64,000 nucleotides of DNA from contig CALULY010000001.1 of the NCBI GenBank assembly GCA_944321635.1, positions 119,885-183,884 on the forward strand. Reading direction: 5' to 3'. The notes under the pieces are model-generated. The model had not been told where the DNA came from. It did not search any database and saw nothing but the letters and a program-made list of their open reading frames with translations. Within the stretch, counting starts at the first letter, position 1, and each line of letters starts with the position of its first letter. Below are positions 27,982-36,868 of the stretch, one piece after another. The position numbers and the translations under genes were made by a program. The DNA is from an uncultured Bacteroidaceae bacterium (lineage in GTDB: Bacteria; Bacteroidota; Bacteroidia; Bacteroidales; Bacteroidaceae).

Positions 27982-27989
27982 TATATTTG
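27982..27989 (+). promoter_or_regulatory. Candidate promoter of the primary sigma factor gene
   Basis: TATATTTG at 27982-27989 matches TAnnTTTG; TTTC at 27957-27960 sits 21 bp upstream as a near -33 element. A second -7 candidate, TACTTTTG, lies at 27994-28001. Either would give a short leader before the ATG at 28023. Confidence 0.5.
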
Positions 27990-28022
27990 TAGCTACTTTT
28001 GACAACAACTTATTGTTTTAGG

Positions 28023-28892
28023 ATGAGACAACTTAAGATTACTAAAAGCATCACCAACCGCGAGAGCGCGTCGTTGGACAAGTATTTGCAAGAAATCGGA
28101 CGTGAGGAGCTTATTTCAGTGGAGGAAGAAGTCGAACTCGCGCAAAAGATAAGAAAAGGCGGCATCGAGGGACGCAAAGCCTTGGAAAAACTGACAAGGG
28201 CGAATCTGAGGTTTGTTGTTTCCGTCGCAAAACAATACCAAAACCAAGGTCTCAGCTTGCCGGACCTCATCAACGAGGGCAACCTCGGGCTGATCAAGGC
28301 GGCGGAAAAATTTGATGAGACAAGAGGTTTCAAGTTCATCAGTTATGCCGTGTGGTGGATCCGCCAGTCGATCTTGCAGGCTTTGGCGGAGCAATCACGC
28401 ATCGTGAGGCTGCCTCTCAACCAAGTCGGTTCGTTGAACAAGATAAGCAAAGCGTTCTCCAAGTTTGAACAGGAGAACGAAAGGAAACCTTCGGCAGAGG
28501 AGTTGGCGGACGAGCTTGAAATCCCAGTTGACAAAATATCAGACACTCTCAAAGTCTCCGGGCGACACATCTCGGTCGATGCCCCATTCGTCGAAGGCGA
28601 GGACAACAGCCTGCTTGATGTGCTGGTCAATGATGATTCACCGATGGCAGACAAAAAACTGGTGAACGAGTCATTGTCTAAGGAAATAGACAGGGCACTT
28701 TCAACCCTTTCCGAAAGGGAAAAAGAGATAATCCAAATGTTCTTCGGCATCGGGACTCAGGAGATGACGCTCGAAGAAATCGGGGATAAATTCGGCTTGA
28801 CCCGTGAACGTGTCAGGCAGATTAAGGAGAAAGCAATCAGGAGGTTGAGGCAAAACTCCAGAAGCAAGTTGCTTAAATCATATTTGGGATAA
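28023..28892 (+). CDS. rpoD: Primary RNA polymerase sigma factor (RpoD/SigA)
   Basis: The sigma-70 factor is 289 aa, the short form of Bacteroidota that lacks the long N-terminal region 1.1 and the non-conserved region of E. coli RpoD. Region 1.2 begins at LDKYLQEIG. Region 2 shows [35 protein letters not shown] (2.3-2.4) and [15 protein letters not shown]; region 4.2 ends in [18 protein letters not shown]. This factor recognises the TTTG/TAnnTTTG promoters noted elsewhere in the window. The ATG at 28023 ([12 protein letters not shown]) is the conserved start. Confidence 0.95.
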   Translation: MRQLKITKSITNRESASLDKYLQEIGREELISVEEEVELAQKIRKGGIEGRKALEKLTRANLRFVVSVAKQYQNQGLSLPDLINEGNLGLIKAAEKFDETRGFKFISYAVWWIRQSILQALAEQSRIVRLPLNQVGSLNKISKAFSKFEQENERKPSAEELADELEIPVDKISDTLKVSGRHISVDAPFVEGEDNSLLDVLVNDDSPMADKKLVNESLSKEIDRALSTLSEREKEIIQMFFGIGTQEMTLEEIGDKFGLTRERVRQIKEKAIRRLRQNSRSKLLKSYLG

Positions 28893-28970
28893 TCTGGATG
28901 CCAAGAGGCGAGGGTTGACGATGGCGAAAGGCTTGTTTGATTCTTGCCTCTTGTCTTGTTTCCAGTCATG

Positions 28971-28978
28971 TAAATTTG
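28971..28978 (+). promoter_or_regulatory. Candidate promoter of gyrA
   Basis: TAAATTTG matches TAnnTTTG, 30 bp before the gyrA ATG; TTG at 28951 is a weak upstream element with 17-bp spacing. Just upstream, CAAGAGGC near 28914 can pair with GCCTCTTG near 28946 across a long loop, possibly part of a terminator for the sigma factor gene. Confidence 0.45.
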
Positions 28979-29008
28979 TTACTTTAGCGTGATTTTAAGA
29001 TAAGACCA

Positions 29009-31561
29009 ATGTTAGATCAAGGGAAAATAATCAAAGTCAATATCGAGGATGAAATGAGAACCTCCTACATCGACTACTCAATGTCCGTGATTGTGTCAAG
29101 GGCATTGCCGGACGTGAGGGATGGTTTCAAGCCTGTGCAGAGGAGGATCCTGTTTGGTATGAAGGAATTGGGCAACACCTACTCGCAGAAACACAAGAAG
29201 TCGGCGCGTATAGTAGGTGATGTCATGGGTAAATATCACCCTCATGGCGATTCATCCATCTATCTGGCAATGGTCAGGATGGGGCAGAATTGGGCAATGC
29301 GCTACTGCCTCGTTGACGGACAGGGCAACTTTGGCTCTGTGGACGGAGACAGTCCTGCCGCGATGCGTTACACCGAGGTCCGTCTCACAAGGATGGGCGA
29401 GGAGATGATGAGCGACATCGACAAGGATACAGTCGATTTCGTTGACAACTATGACGGGACGCGCAAGGAACCATTTGTGTTGCCATCCAAATTTCCGAAC
29501 CTTCTTCTCAACGGCACGTCGGGCATAGCTGTCGGAATGGCAACGAATATGCCGCCGCACAATTTGTCCGAGGTCATCGATGCTTGCGTTGCTTATGTGG
29601 ACAACAATGAGATTACCGTTGATGAACTCATGAATTATGTCAAAGGACCAGACTTCCCCACCGGCGGCATGATTTATGGCATCAATGGAGTAAAGGAGGC
29701 ATACGAGACAGGGCATGGACGTGTAATTATAAGAGGTAAGGCCGAAATCGAGACAGAAAAGAATTCGCTGGACAAGATAATTATCTATGAGATCCCCTAC
29801 AATGTCAACAAATCAGAATTGGTCAAAAGCATTTATGATTTAGGTGCAGAGAAGAAGATCGAGGGCATTGCAGCCGTCAGGGACGAGAGTGACCGTGATG
29901 GTATGAGGATCGTAGTCGAGGTCAGGAGTGATGCCAACCCTAATGTCGTCCTTAACAAGATATACAAGCTGACATCCTTGCAAAGTTCCTTTGGGGTAAA
30001 CAACATCGCCCTTGTACCCGAAGAGAACAATCCATTTGCATTGCGGCCAAAATTGTTGACATTGAAAGACTTGATAGCAAGTTTTGTCAACCACAGGCAT
30101 TCCGTAGTCATTCGCAGGACAAAGTACGACCTCGCAGAGGCGGAAAGACGGGCGCATATCTTGGAGGGATTGATCATTGCTTCGGAAAACATTGATGAGG
30201 TGATAGCAATCATCAAGGCGGCAGCCAACCCGCAGGCAGCTGTCGAGGCATTGAAGAATAGGTTTGATCTCACAGACATACAAGCTTCTGAAATCGTTGA
30301 AATGAGGCTCAAGCGACTTACAGGCCTTGAACAAGACAAACTGAGAGCTGAGTATGAAGAAAAACTAAAATTGATAGACTATCTTAAGCGTGTCCTTTCC
30401 GACGATGAGCTTTGCCGCCAGATAATAAAGGATGAGATGATAGAAGTCAAGGAAAAGTATGGTGATGAGAGAAAGTCAGAAATCATGTATGCTTCCGAGG
30501 AACTCAACCCGGAAGACTTCTATTCTGATGACAAGATGATAATCACCATTTCCCATCTTGGATACATCAAACGCACCCCGTTGAGCGAATTCAAGGCGCA
30601 GAATCGTGGGGGAGTGGGTTCAAAAGGCTCAGAGACGAGAGATGAAGACTTCGTAGAATACATATATCCCGCGACGATGCACAACACAATAATGTTCTTC
30701 ACTCAAAAAGGAAGGTGTTATTGGAAAAAGGTATATGAAATTCCCGAAGGGACTAAACAATCCAAAGGTCGCGCTATCCAAAACCTGCTTAACATAGATT
30801 CGGATGATTCAATAACGGCATTTGTCCGTGTCAAGACACTTAATGATGCAGACTACATCAACAACCATTACCTGTTGTTCTGCACCAAGAATGGTATAGT
30901 AAAGAAAACATCATTGGAACAATATTCCCGTCCCCGTGTAAATGGAGTCAATGCAATCACTATCCGTGATGACGACAAGGTGATAGAGGTTAGGTTGACC
31001 AATGGGAAAAACGAGATAATCATTGCTGACAAGAATGGTCGAGCTATCCGTTTCAACGAAGAGAAGGTCAGATGCATGGGACGTACAGCCACTGGCGTAC
31101 GTGGCATAACACTTGATGAAGATGGCGAAGATGAAGTGGTTGGCATGATTTGCATCAAGGACAAGGAGCGTGACACCGTGCTTGTCGTTTCAGAACAGGG
31201 CTATGGCAAGCGTTCAGACCTTGACGACTATCGCATAACCAACAGGGGCGGTAAGGGTGTTAAAACCTTGAACATTACGGAAAAGACAGGCAAACTCGTC
31301 TCAATCAAGGCAGTCAATGATGACAATGACTTGATGATCATCAACAAATCAGGTATTGCTATCAGGGTCAAGGTTGCGGATTTGCGCGTCATGGGACGTG
31401 CGACACAAGGTGTGCGTCTCATCAATCTTGAGAAACGTGGCGACCACATCAGTTCTGTTTGCAAAGTGGATTCTGAAGAGGACGTTGATGATGTTGAGGA
31501 TGATGCAACCTCAGATGTAACAACACAAGAAGAAACACAAATTAACAATCAAAATAATTAA
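29009..31561 (+). CDS. gyrA: DNA gyrase subunit A
   Basis: This 850-aa subunit cleaves and religates DNA with Tyr121 ([10 protein letters not shown]). The winged-helix and tower region is intact, and six beta-pinwheel blades follow. The sequence TNRGGKGV corresponds to the GyrA box, separating it from ParC. In the quinolone-resistance region, [15 protein letters not shown], the residue aligned with E. coli Asp87 is Leu86, while Ser82 (E. coli Ser83) is kept. The C-terminus is highly acidic. The TPR gene starts 2 bp after the stop. Confidence 0.97.
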   Translation: MLDQGKIIKVNIEDEMRTSYIDYSMSVIVSRALPDVRDGFKPVQRRILFGMKELGNTYSQKHKKSARIVGDVMGKYHPHGDSSIYLAMVRMGQNWAMRYCLVDGQGNFGSVDGDSPAAMRYTEVRLTRMGEEMMSDIDKDTVDFVDNYDGTRKEPFVLPSKFPNLLLNGTSGIAVGMATNMPPHNLSEVIDACVAYVDNNEITVDELMNYVKGPDFPTGGMIYGINGVKEAYETGHGRVIIRGKAEIETEKNSLDKIIIYEIPYNVNKSELVKSIYDLGAEKKIEGIAAVRDESDRDGMRIVVEVRSDANPNVVLNKIYKLTSLQSSFGVNNIALVPEENNPFALRPKLLTLKDLIASFVNHRHSVVIRRTKYDLAEAERRAHILEGLIIASENIDEVIAIIKAAANPQAAVEALKNRFDLTDIQASEIVEMRLKRLTGLEQDKLRAEYEEKLKLIDYLKRVLSDDELCRQIIKDEMIEVKEKYGDERKSEIMYASEELNPEDFYSDDKMIITISHLGYIKRTPLSEFKAQNRGGVGSKGSETRDEDFVEYIYPATMHNTIMFFTQKGRCYWKKVYEIPEGTKQSKGRAIQNLLNIDSDDSITAFVRVKTLNDADYINNHYLLFCTKNGIVKKTSLEQYSRPRVNGVNAITIRDDDKVIEVRLTNGKNEIIIADKNGRAIRFNEEKVRCMGRTATGVRGITLDEDGEDEVVGMICIKDKERDTVLVVSEQGYGKRSDLDDYRITNRGGKGVKTLNITEKTGKLVSIKAVNDDNDLMIINKSGIAIRVKVADLRVMGRATQGVRLINLEKRGDHISSVCKVDSEEDVDDVEDDATSDVTTQEETQINNQNN

Positions 31562-31563
31562 TT

Positions 31564-32769
31564 ATGAAAAGAGTATTATTGCCAGTAGCACTTCTGTTTG
31601 CTGCATTGACAATCAATGCGCAAGAAGATGCAGTCAAGGATGCCAAACGTAAGATGGCAACAGACCCTGTTCAAGCTGAAGCATTGATTCAAGGTGCTTT
31701 GACCAACCCAGAAACCATGTCCAAGGCTGATACGTGGAACACTGCGGGAAAAATCGAAAAGGCAATCTTTGATGCAGAGCAAGAAAAGATGTGGTTGCAA
31801 CAACCAAACGATACCGCCAAGATGTTCTCCAGTTTGGTAGATATGTGCAACTACTTCTTCAAATGCGATGAATACGACCAACTCCCCAATGAGAAAGGTA
31901 AGGTCAAGATGAAATATCGCAAGACCAATGCCTCTATGATAGACCAAAACCGGTTTAGCCTTATTGATGGAGGCAACTATTTCTATACAGTTGGCGACGA
32001 TGCTTCAGCCCTTAAGTCATGGGGGATGTATGTTGATTTGGCTTCTGTCCCGATGATGCAGTCGTTTAATTATGCCCAAAACGACACAAACATCACAAAT
32101 GTTGCCTATTACGCGACTGTCGCGGCCATCAGAGCGGAGGATTACAAAGCCTCAATCAAGTATGCAGAAGTGGCATCATCAAACCCTGCGTATGCAGAGG
32201 AAGTTGCAGAGTACGCGGAAGCCTCTTACTTGGCACTTGGTGACACTGTTGGCTGGGAGGCTTACGTCAAAGACTGCATACAGCGTTTTCCGACCAACCA
32301 ATACTTTTTCAGCAGGCTCATCAACCATTACATCATGCACGATCAACTCGATGTGGCAGAACAATATGGGAAAGATATGTTGGCAAACAATCCCGATAAT
32401 GCCAATACATTGTTTGTGGTCGGATACATCTATCAGTTGCTCAACAACTATGACAAAGCATTGGAGTTGATGGAGCGTTCTGTATCGATTGATCCGACGA
32501 GTGCCAATACATTCTCTGCACTTGGTGGCGTGTATATTGATTTGGCGCAAAAGGCATCACAAGAAGTACCTGTCGATGTCAATGACCCAAATTATAAGCA
32601 AGCCAATGACAAATACCTCGCTTATGTTGACAAAGCAAAGGTCAATTATGAGAAAGCAAGGCAACTTGCACCAGACAACCGTGATTTGTGGTTGAGGCCG
32701 CTTTATTCGATTTATTATGCGTTGAACGCTCCAGAGTTTGAGGAGATGGAACGCCTCATGAACGAATAA
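31564..32769 (+). CDS. Secreted TPR-repeat protein downstream of gyrA
   Basis: This 401-aa protein has a signal peptide (MKRVLLPVALLFAALTINAQ) and several TPR-like helical repeats (KASIKYAEVASSNPAYAEEV, ALELMERSVSIDPTSANTFS, ARQLAPDNRDLWL). It is expected in the periplasm or envelope as a scaffold. The 2-bp distance from gyrA suggests co-transcription; gyrA followed by a TPR gene is, from memory, a recurrent arrangement in Bacteroidales. Function unknown. A terminator follows 20 bp after the stop. Confidence 0.82.
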   Translation: MKRVLLPVALLFAALTINAQEDAVKDAKRKMATDPVQAEALIQGALTNPETMSKADTWNTAGKIEKAIFDAEQEKMWLQQPNDTAKMFSSLVDMCNYFFKCDEYDQLPNEKGKVKMKYRKTNASMIDQNRFSLIDGGNYFYTVGDDASALKSWGMYVDLASVPMMQSFNYAQNDTNITNVAYYATVAAIRAEDYKASIKYAEVASSNPAYAEEVAEYAEASYLALGDTVGWEAYVKDCIQRFPTNQYFFSRLINHYIMHDQLDVAEQYGKDMLANNPDNANTLFVVGYIYQLLNNYDKALELMERSVSIDPTSANTFSALGGVYIDLAQKASQEVPVDVNDPNYKQANDKYLAYVDKAKVNYEKARQLAPDNRDLWLRPLYSIYYALNAPEFEEMERLMNE

Positions 32770-32789
32770 TAGCAGATTTGGTCTTTAGG

Positions 32790-32826
32790 TAAGCCCCGGT
32801 TTGGCAAATCGTCGAGCTGGGGCTTA
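32790..32826 (+). terminator. Terminator of gyrA-TPR
   Basis: TAAGCCCC at 32790-32797 pairs with GGGGCTTA at 32819-32826 across a 21-nt loop, followed by TCCTTATTC. The stem is moderately strong and the U-tract weak, so the confidence is moderate. Confidence 0.6.
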
Positions 32827-32879
32827 TCCTTATTCAATTGTTTATATAGTTATTTTAGGATGAAACAATGGAAACAAAA

Positions 32880-32905
32880 AAAGCGCCCCATCATTGGGAC
32901 GCTTT
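32880..32905 (-). terminator. Terminator of the small minus-strand gene
   Basis: On the minus strand AAAGCGTCCC, loop AATGAT, and GGGGCGCTTT form a 10-bp stem with one T-G wobble, followed by a run of seven T. On the plus strand the wobble becomes a C-A mismatch and the T-run is missing, so the signal is strand-specific for the gene at 32946-33068. Confidence 0.85.
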
Positions 32906-32945
32906 ACTTCTTTTATTGGTTAATTACTTTTTTCTGATTTTTGCT

Positions 32946-33068
32946 TCATGCAGCTTTGAGCTTAAGAAGCTTTTGTTTCAACTGTTGGCACATTACGCCA
33001 TTTCTCAATCTCTGGTAGCGTTGGATTTGTCGTTCCAACATTGCCATTTCACTCGTTAGTTCTTTCAT
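32946..33068 (-). CDS. Small coiled-coil protein, unknown
   Basis: This is a short gene with its own consensus promoter upstream and a strand-specific terminator downstream. The 40-aa product from the ATG at 33068 has an AAAAGGAA ribosome-binding sequence just before it; an upstream ATG at 33125 would give 60 aa but leaves only a few bases of leader after the promoter. The product is charged and helical, with heptad-like spacing (MAMLERQIQRYQRLR, QQLKQKLLKLKAA) and a basic C-terminus. I do not recognise a family. Its size and basic helix suggest a small regulator or nucleic-acid-associated protein, which is inference. The transcript itself could also be a non-coding RNA. Confidence 0.6.
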   Translation of the reverse strand: MKELTSEMAMLERQIQRYQRLRNGVMCQQLKQKLLKLKAA

Positions 33069-33134
33069 AGATTCCTTTTCGTTTTTTGCCAACACCATTT
33101 GCGCTGGCTTGTTGTTTACTCTCATTTTACGCTG

Positions 33135-33165
33135 CAAATATAGGCAAAACGTGTGAGATGGCAAA
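33135..33165 (-). promoter_or_regulatory. Full consensus promoter of the small gene
   Basis: On the minus strand TTTG (33165-33162), a 19-bp spacer and TATATTTG (33142-33135) give an exact match to the Bacteroidales -33/-7 consensus. The predicted start site lies near 33128, about 60 nt before the ATG at 33068. Confidence 0.8.
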
Positions 33166-33227
33166 ATGGCTCACTTTTTAAGCCTACCTATTTAGCATAT
33201 ATTCAAACTACTACGAAATTCTTTTTA

Positions 33228-33259
33228 TTTGCATTGCATCTACTAATGTTGTATTTTTG
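33228..33259 (+). promoter_or_regulatory. Promoter of ssb
   Basis: TTTG at 33228-33231, a 20-bp spacer and TATTTTTG at 33252-33259 form a near-ideal Bacteroidales promoter, ending 19 bp before the ssb ATG. The predicted 5' leader is about 10-15 nt. Confidence 0.75.
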
Positions 33260-33278
33260 GCGGCAAATGATGTGACAG

Positions 33279-33701
33279 ATGTCTGTAAACAAAGTGATAT
33301 TGGTCGGCAATGTGGGCAAGGACCCGGATGTGCGTTATGTGGACAAAGAGGTCGGCGTAGCGGCATTTCCGCTGGCAACCACTGAGCGTGGTTATACATT
33401 GCAAAACGGCACGCAAGTCCCTGACAGGACAGAGTGGCACAACGTCGTGGCTTGGCGAGGCTTGGCGGAATTGTGCGACAAGTACGTCCGCAAGGGGGAC
33501 AAACTCTATGTGGAGGGCAAAATCCACACCCGTTTTTATGACGATCAAAAGGGGGCTCGCCGCTATATCACTGAAATATATGCAGATGTCATCGAATTGA
33601 TGACCCCGCGTCATTCATCACCCCGTCCCAATCAGCAGCAACAAAACGCTGGGGATGCGGCTGAGGCGTCACAGAATGGAGAAGCAAAAGCCCCGTTTTG
33701 A
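33279..33701 (+). CDS. ssb: Single-stranded DNA-binding protein
   Basis: This 140-aa OB-fold protein coats single-stranded DNA during replication and repair. It begins with MSVNKVILVGNVGKDPDVRY and has EWHNVVAWRGLAELCDKYV and GDKLYVEGKI, all classical SSB signatures. The C-terminus is Gln-rich and ends in EAKAPF; the Pro-Phe end is kept, but the acidic DDD(I/L) part of the usual protein-interaction tip is missing. It has its own promoter and is followed by gldE after 29 bp. Confidence 0.94.
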   Translation: MSVNKVILVGNVGKDPDVRYVDKEVGVAAFPLATTERGYTLQNGTQVPDRTEWHNVVAWRGLAELCDKYVRKGDKLYVEGKIHTRFYDDQKGARRYITEIYADVIELMTPRHSSPRPNQQQQNAGDAAEASQNGEAKAPF

Positions 33702-33730
33702 CGCCCTAATATTAACTTAAACATTTCATT

Positions 33731-35062
33731 TTGGACCCTGATTCTGATTATTTAAGTCTCACAGCTTCTGTTTTTGCCGATGCCACGGTCGCGCCTCTTG
33801 GCGATTGGGGGGCGTTAGCGATTGTGTTAGCAGCATTGGCACTCTTCATGTCCGCATTGGTCTCTTCGTTTGAAGAAGCATTTTTTTCGCTTTCATCCAC
33901 CAGCATGGAAGAGATTGAAGATGCCAAGAGCAAGCGGGACAGGATGATTTACTCACTTCTTGCCAACGAAGGCCGCCTGCAAACCTCCATAGTCGTAGCA
34001 AACAGCTTTTTCAATGCGCTTGCTGTCCTGTTGTGCGGCTTTGCATTTTGGAGGTCTTTTCACTTCGTTCACTTTGCGATGGAATTCGTGCTCGTGCTTG
34101 CCGTGGTCTTTCTCTTCGTGGCGTTGCTTGGTGAGCTGTTGCCCCGTGCTTACGCTGCGAGCAATCCGTTGAAGACGATGCGCTTTGCCGCCCCTGCGGT
34201 CTTGGTTGTTGACAAAATCTTCTATCCTGTTGTGTGGGTATATCTCAAGTTCGCCTCCTCGTCAGGCGGCCGTTTCACCCGTTGCCGTCGCAGCATCTCG
34301 GTGGATGAATTGTCGCAGGCATTGGACTTGGATGATGGAGGTGGAGCTCCAAACGACAACAATATGCTCAAGGGCATAGTCAAGTTCACCGACGAGAGTG
34401 TCCGTGAGGTGATGACATCCCGTCTCGACATGGTTGGGGTGGATGTAACAGCCACGTATGAGCAATTGATGGATTGCATTGTCAAGAATGTCTATTCGCG
34501 CATCCCGGTCTTCGAGGACACTCGTGACAATGTGAAGGGCATATTGTACATCAAGGACTTGTTCCCCTACCTTGACCGCCCGGCCGCATTCGAGTGGCAG
34601 TCATTGATACGTCCGGCCTTCTTCGTGCCGGAGACTAAGAAGATTGACGAGCTTCTCAAGGAATTCCAGAAGAACAAGGTGCACATCGCCATAGCTGTTG
34701 ACGAATTTGGCGGCACGTCAGGCCTTATCACGATGGAAGACATAATCGAGGAAATCGTGGGCGACATCCAGGACGAGTATGACGACGACGAGAAGCTCTA
34801 TGTCAAGCTCGACAGCAACACCTACGTCTTTGAGGCGAAGATATTGCTCTCCGACTTCTACAAAGTGATTGGCAGCGAACCGGGCGACGTCGAGGAAGCT
34901 GCTGGCGACTCAGACACCCTTGCAGGCCTCTTGCTTGAGACAAAAGGCGAGTTCCCTGCCTTGCACGAACACGTCAAGATAGGCATCTACGACTTCGAGG
35001 TGCTTGAAGCGGACAGCAGGCGCATATTGAAAGTAAAGCTCACGATAGATGAAGAAAAGTAG
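33731..35062 (+). CDS. gldE: Gliding-motility-associated GldE-like CorC/HlyC-family protein
   Basis: This 443-aa membrane protein has a DUF21/CNNM-type transmembrane region (helices around residues 25-50, 95-120 and 120-145), a CBS pair (about 215-340; SVREVMTSRLDMVGVD, SRIPVFEDTRDNVKG, GGTSGLITMEDIIEEIVGDI) and a C-terminal CorC/HlyC domain. GldE acts with GldD in gliding and type IX secretion in Flavobacterium; in non-gliding Bacteroidales its role is unclear. The frame starts with TTG at 33731 (MDPDSDY). The stop overlaps gldD by 14 bp. Confidence 0.88.
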   Translation: MDPDSDYLSLTASVFADATVAPLGDWGALAIVLAALALFMSALVSSFEEAFFSLSSTSMEEIEDAKSKRDRMIYSLLANEGRLQTSIVVANSFFNALAVLLCGFAFWRSFHFVHFAMEFVLVLAVVFLFVALLGELLPRAYAASNPLKTMRFAAPAVLVVDKIFYPVVWVYLKFASSSGGRFTRCRRSISVDELSQALDLDDGGGAPNDNNMLKGIVKFTDESVREVMTSRLDMVGVDVTATYEQLMDCIVKNVYSRIPVFEDTRDNVKGILYIKDLFPYLDRPAAFEWQSLIRPAFFVPETKKIDELLKEFQKNKVHIAIAVDEFGGTSGLITMEDIIEEIVGDIQDEYDDDEKLYVKLDSNTYVFEAKILLSDFYKVIGSEPGDVEEAAGDSDTLAGLLLETKGEFPALHEHVKIGIYDFEVLEADSRRILKVKLTIDEEK

Positions 35063-35633
35063 ACTGTTTATCCCTTCGCTCATCATCGCCGTCGTAATCG
35101 CGTTTGCCCTCTTCTTCGGTTTCCACTTGGGTGAAGTGCATGACGAGCGGCTGGCGGAACAAGCGGCAGAGGCCTACGTGACGTTGGACAACGACACCAT
35201 CCCGTTCCGCGCGGACATCTCGTCGCAGGCCAAGTTTGTCATCCGCACGGAAGACTCGACGACGTATTTTTGCGATATAATCTATCCTTCCACGTCAGCC
35301 CACCTCTATTGCACGTTCCGCTGGACAGACACCTGCCACATCGAGCAGTTGCACTACGAGGCGCGGCGCATGGTGTCGTTCCACTCCAAGGTTGCCGATT
35401 TGATAGAGGAAGTCCCGGTGCGCAACCAGCAAGGCGCGTCAGGCTCATTGTTCGTCCTCACGGGCGACGTGGCAACCCCCTGCCAGTTGGCGTTGACAGA
35501 CGGCAACACCTATTTCTTCAACGCCTCGCTCTACTTCGACGATGGGGCGCACGCTGGCGAAGTGCCGGAACTCGTTGCTGCCATGCGGCGCGACATCGAC
35601 AGGCTCGTCTATTCATTCTCAGTCACACTTTAG
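35049..35633 (+). CDS. gldD: GldD-like protein
   Basis: This 194-aa protein follows gldE with a 14-bp overlap. The region from IIYPSTSAHLYCTF, through ARRMVSFHSKVADLIEE, to FVLTGDVATPCQLALTD and FFNASLYF matches the conserved body of GldD, an envelope protein needed for gliding in Flavobacterium. Unlike characterised GldD, the N-terminus is a plain hydrophobic anchor (residues 6-24) with no lipobox cysteine, so it is likely inserted in the inner membrane. Assignment rests on these blocks and on synteny. Confidence 0.75.
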   Translation: MKKSRLFIPSLIIAVVIAFALFFGFHLGEVHDERLAEQAAEAYVTLDNDTIPFRADISSQAKFVIRTEDSTTYFCDIIYPSTSAHLYCTFRWTDTCHIEQLHYEARRMVSFHSKVADLIEEVPVRNQQGASGSLFVLTGDVATPCQLALTDGNTYFFNASLYFDDGAHAGEVPELVAAMRRDIDRLVYSFSVTL

Positions 35634-35644
35634 CGGCCACGCCC

Positions 35645-36277
35645 ATGCCATTGTTGCTCACAGGCCGGCACGGGGAGGCAAATTATGCCTTGTGGCAGAT
35701 GACGGAGACGCATGAGCGGTTGCTCTCCATCGTCGGCGAGGACGATGCGGCCTTTGCCACAGCCGGCTTGTCGTCTGACAAGCGGGTGACTGAGAGACTT
35801 GCGGCCCGTGCCTTGTTCAAGACAGCATTCCCGGGGCACTGTTGCCCTGTCGGATATGACCGAAACGGGCGGCCGTTCCTGCACACGCGACAGCTGCACG
35901 TCTCGTTCTCACACACGCTTGGCTATGTCGCTATGGCACTTGCGCCGCGCGAGGTCGGGATAGACATCGAGCAGCACGGCGGCAAGGCTCTCCGCATATC
36001 CAGCCGTTTCCTCAATGATGACGAACTTGCCCGCGTCGCCGCCTCGCCGTCGCCAGAGATAGCCGCGACCGCGATGTGGTCGACAAAGGAGACCGCCTTT
36101 AAAATCATCGGGAGCGGTGTCTATGACTTCCGGCGCACGCTTGACGTGTCTCCCGCCATCGCTTGTGGCGATGCCGACCTTGACGTGCTCTGCACCACCT
36201 CTGCTGGCCGGACACACCTCATGCTGCATTGCCAAGTGTTTGACTGGGGCGTGCTGACGGTCGGGGCCCAAGAGTGA
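35645..36277 (+). CDS. 4'-phosphopantetheinyl transferase, Sfp-type
   Basis: This 210-aa cytosolic enzyme transfers phosphopantetheine from CoA to carrier proteins. Key motifs are HVSFSHTLGYVAMAL, VGIDIEQHGGKAL (Mg-binding Asp and Glu), FLNDDEL and WSTKETAFKIIGSGV (the WxxKEA-like motif). The ATG at 35645 gives the family length; the frame is open further upstream but overlaps gldD. Its position behind ssb-gldE-gldD is a conserved Bacteroidales arrangement. Confidence 0.9.
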   Translation: MPLLLTGRHGEANYALWQMTETHERLLSIVGEDDAAFATAGLSSDKRVTERLAARALFKTAFPGHCCPVGYDRNGRPFLHTRQLHVSFSHTLGYVAMALAPREVGIDIEQHGGKALRISSRFLNDDELARVAASPSPEIAATAMWSTKETAFKIIGSGVYDFRRTLDVSPAIACGDADLDVLCTTSAGRTHLMLHCQVFDWGVLTVGAQE

Positions 36278-36518
36278 GCCGGCGCGTGGCATCGCCTGCA
36301 TGCAGGCAAGCCGGGGAGGAGGTGTTGCATCCTTATAGTATGGTATAGGCGAATCCTTGCTTGCCATCCGCATGGTCATCCTTGATTGTCATTGAACCTG
36401 TCGCGGCGTGCGGTGAGCCTCTCATCGTCCGCTTGTGCGTCTGTGTGGAATGCCCGGGACGTAAGAAGGTGCATGATGCCAGTGCCTTTACTGTCATGCG
36501 CGCTTATTAAAAGGAATA
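36278..36518. other. Intergenic, no gene recognised
   Basis: Between the transferase and repeat copy C. It contains a 14-bp palindrome (GCCTGCATGCAGGC near 36293) and the motif TATAGTATGGTATAGG (36334-36349), which also occurs downstream of three other genes in the window. No promoter matching TAnnTTTG was noted. Confidence 0.5.
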
Positions 36519-36791
36519 GGATAGGGGACAAAACCGATCAAGCCAGACCCAGGTTTCCCCCTCTCGGTGCATGAAATTCGGTGTCTCGGTGCTTAAAGTT
36601 CGTTTCCCCCGTACATAAAGTATATTCAGAAGTTTTGTTTATATATTCAAAACTTCTGTTTATATAAACAAAAGTTCTGTTTATATATTCAAAAGTTCTG
36701 AATATACTTTATGCACCGAGGAATTGAACTTTAGGTCAGACCTGATTGAAGTTTATGCCTGACTTCAGCAGATTCATGCCTTGACCTGGCG
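36519..36791. repeat. Dispersed 273-bp 22-bp-phased element, copy C
   Basis: Five 22-bp units run at 36519-36628 (GGATAGGGGACAAAACCG first; CTCGGTGCTTAAAGTTCG at 36585; CCCCGTACATAAAGT at 36607). A 75-bp AT-rich core lies at 36629-36703, and four inverted units at 36704-36791 (ACTTTATGCACCGAGG, GAACTTTAGGTCAGACC, ending TTGACCTGGCG). CTCGGTGCAT on the left mirrors ATGCACCGAG on the right. The gap is between the transferase and the first of the paralogous membrane genes, both on the plus strand. Confidence 0.9.
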
Positions 36792-36868
36792 GCGTGGAAA
36801 AGCGTCTTAAAAATTGTGAATGCAGGTGCAAGACGCTAAATTTGAGGTCAAACAAGCGATAGCATACT

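Noticed and set aside
35270..35644. Transferase frame extended into gldD
   Set aside because: The extension is a shifted reading of gldD; the conserved PPTase start is at 35645.
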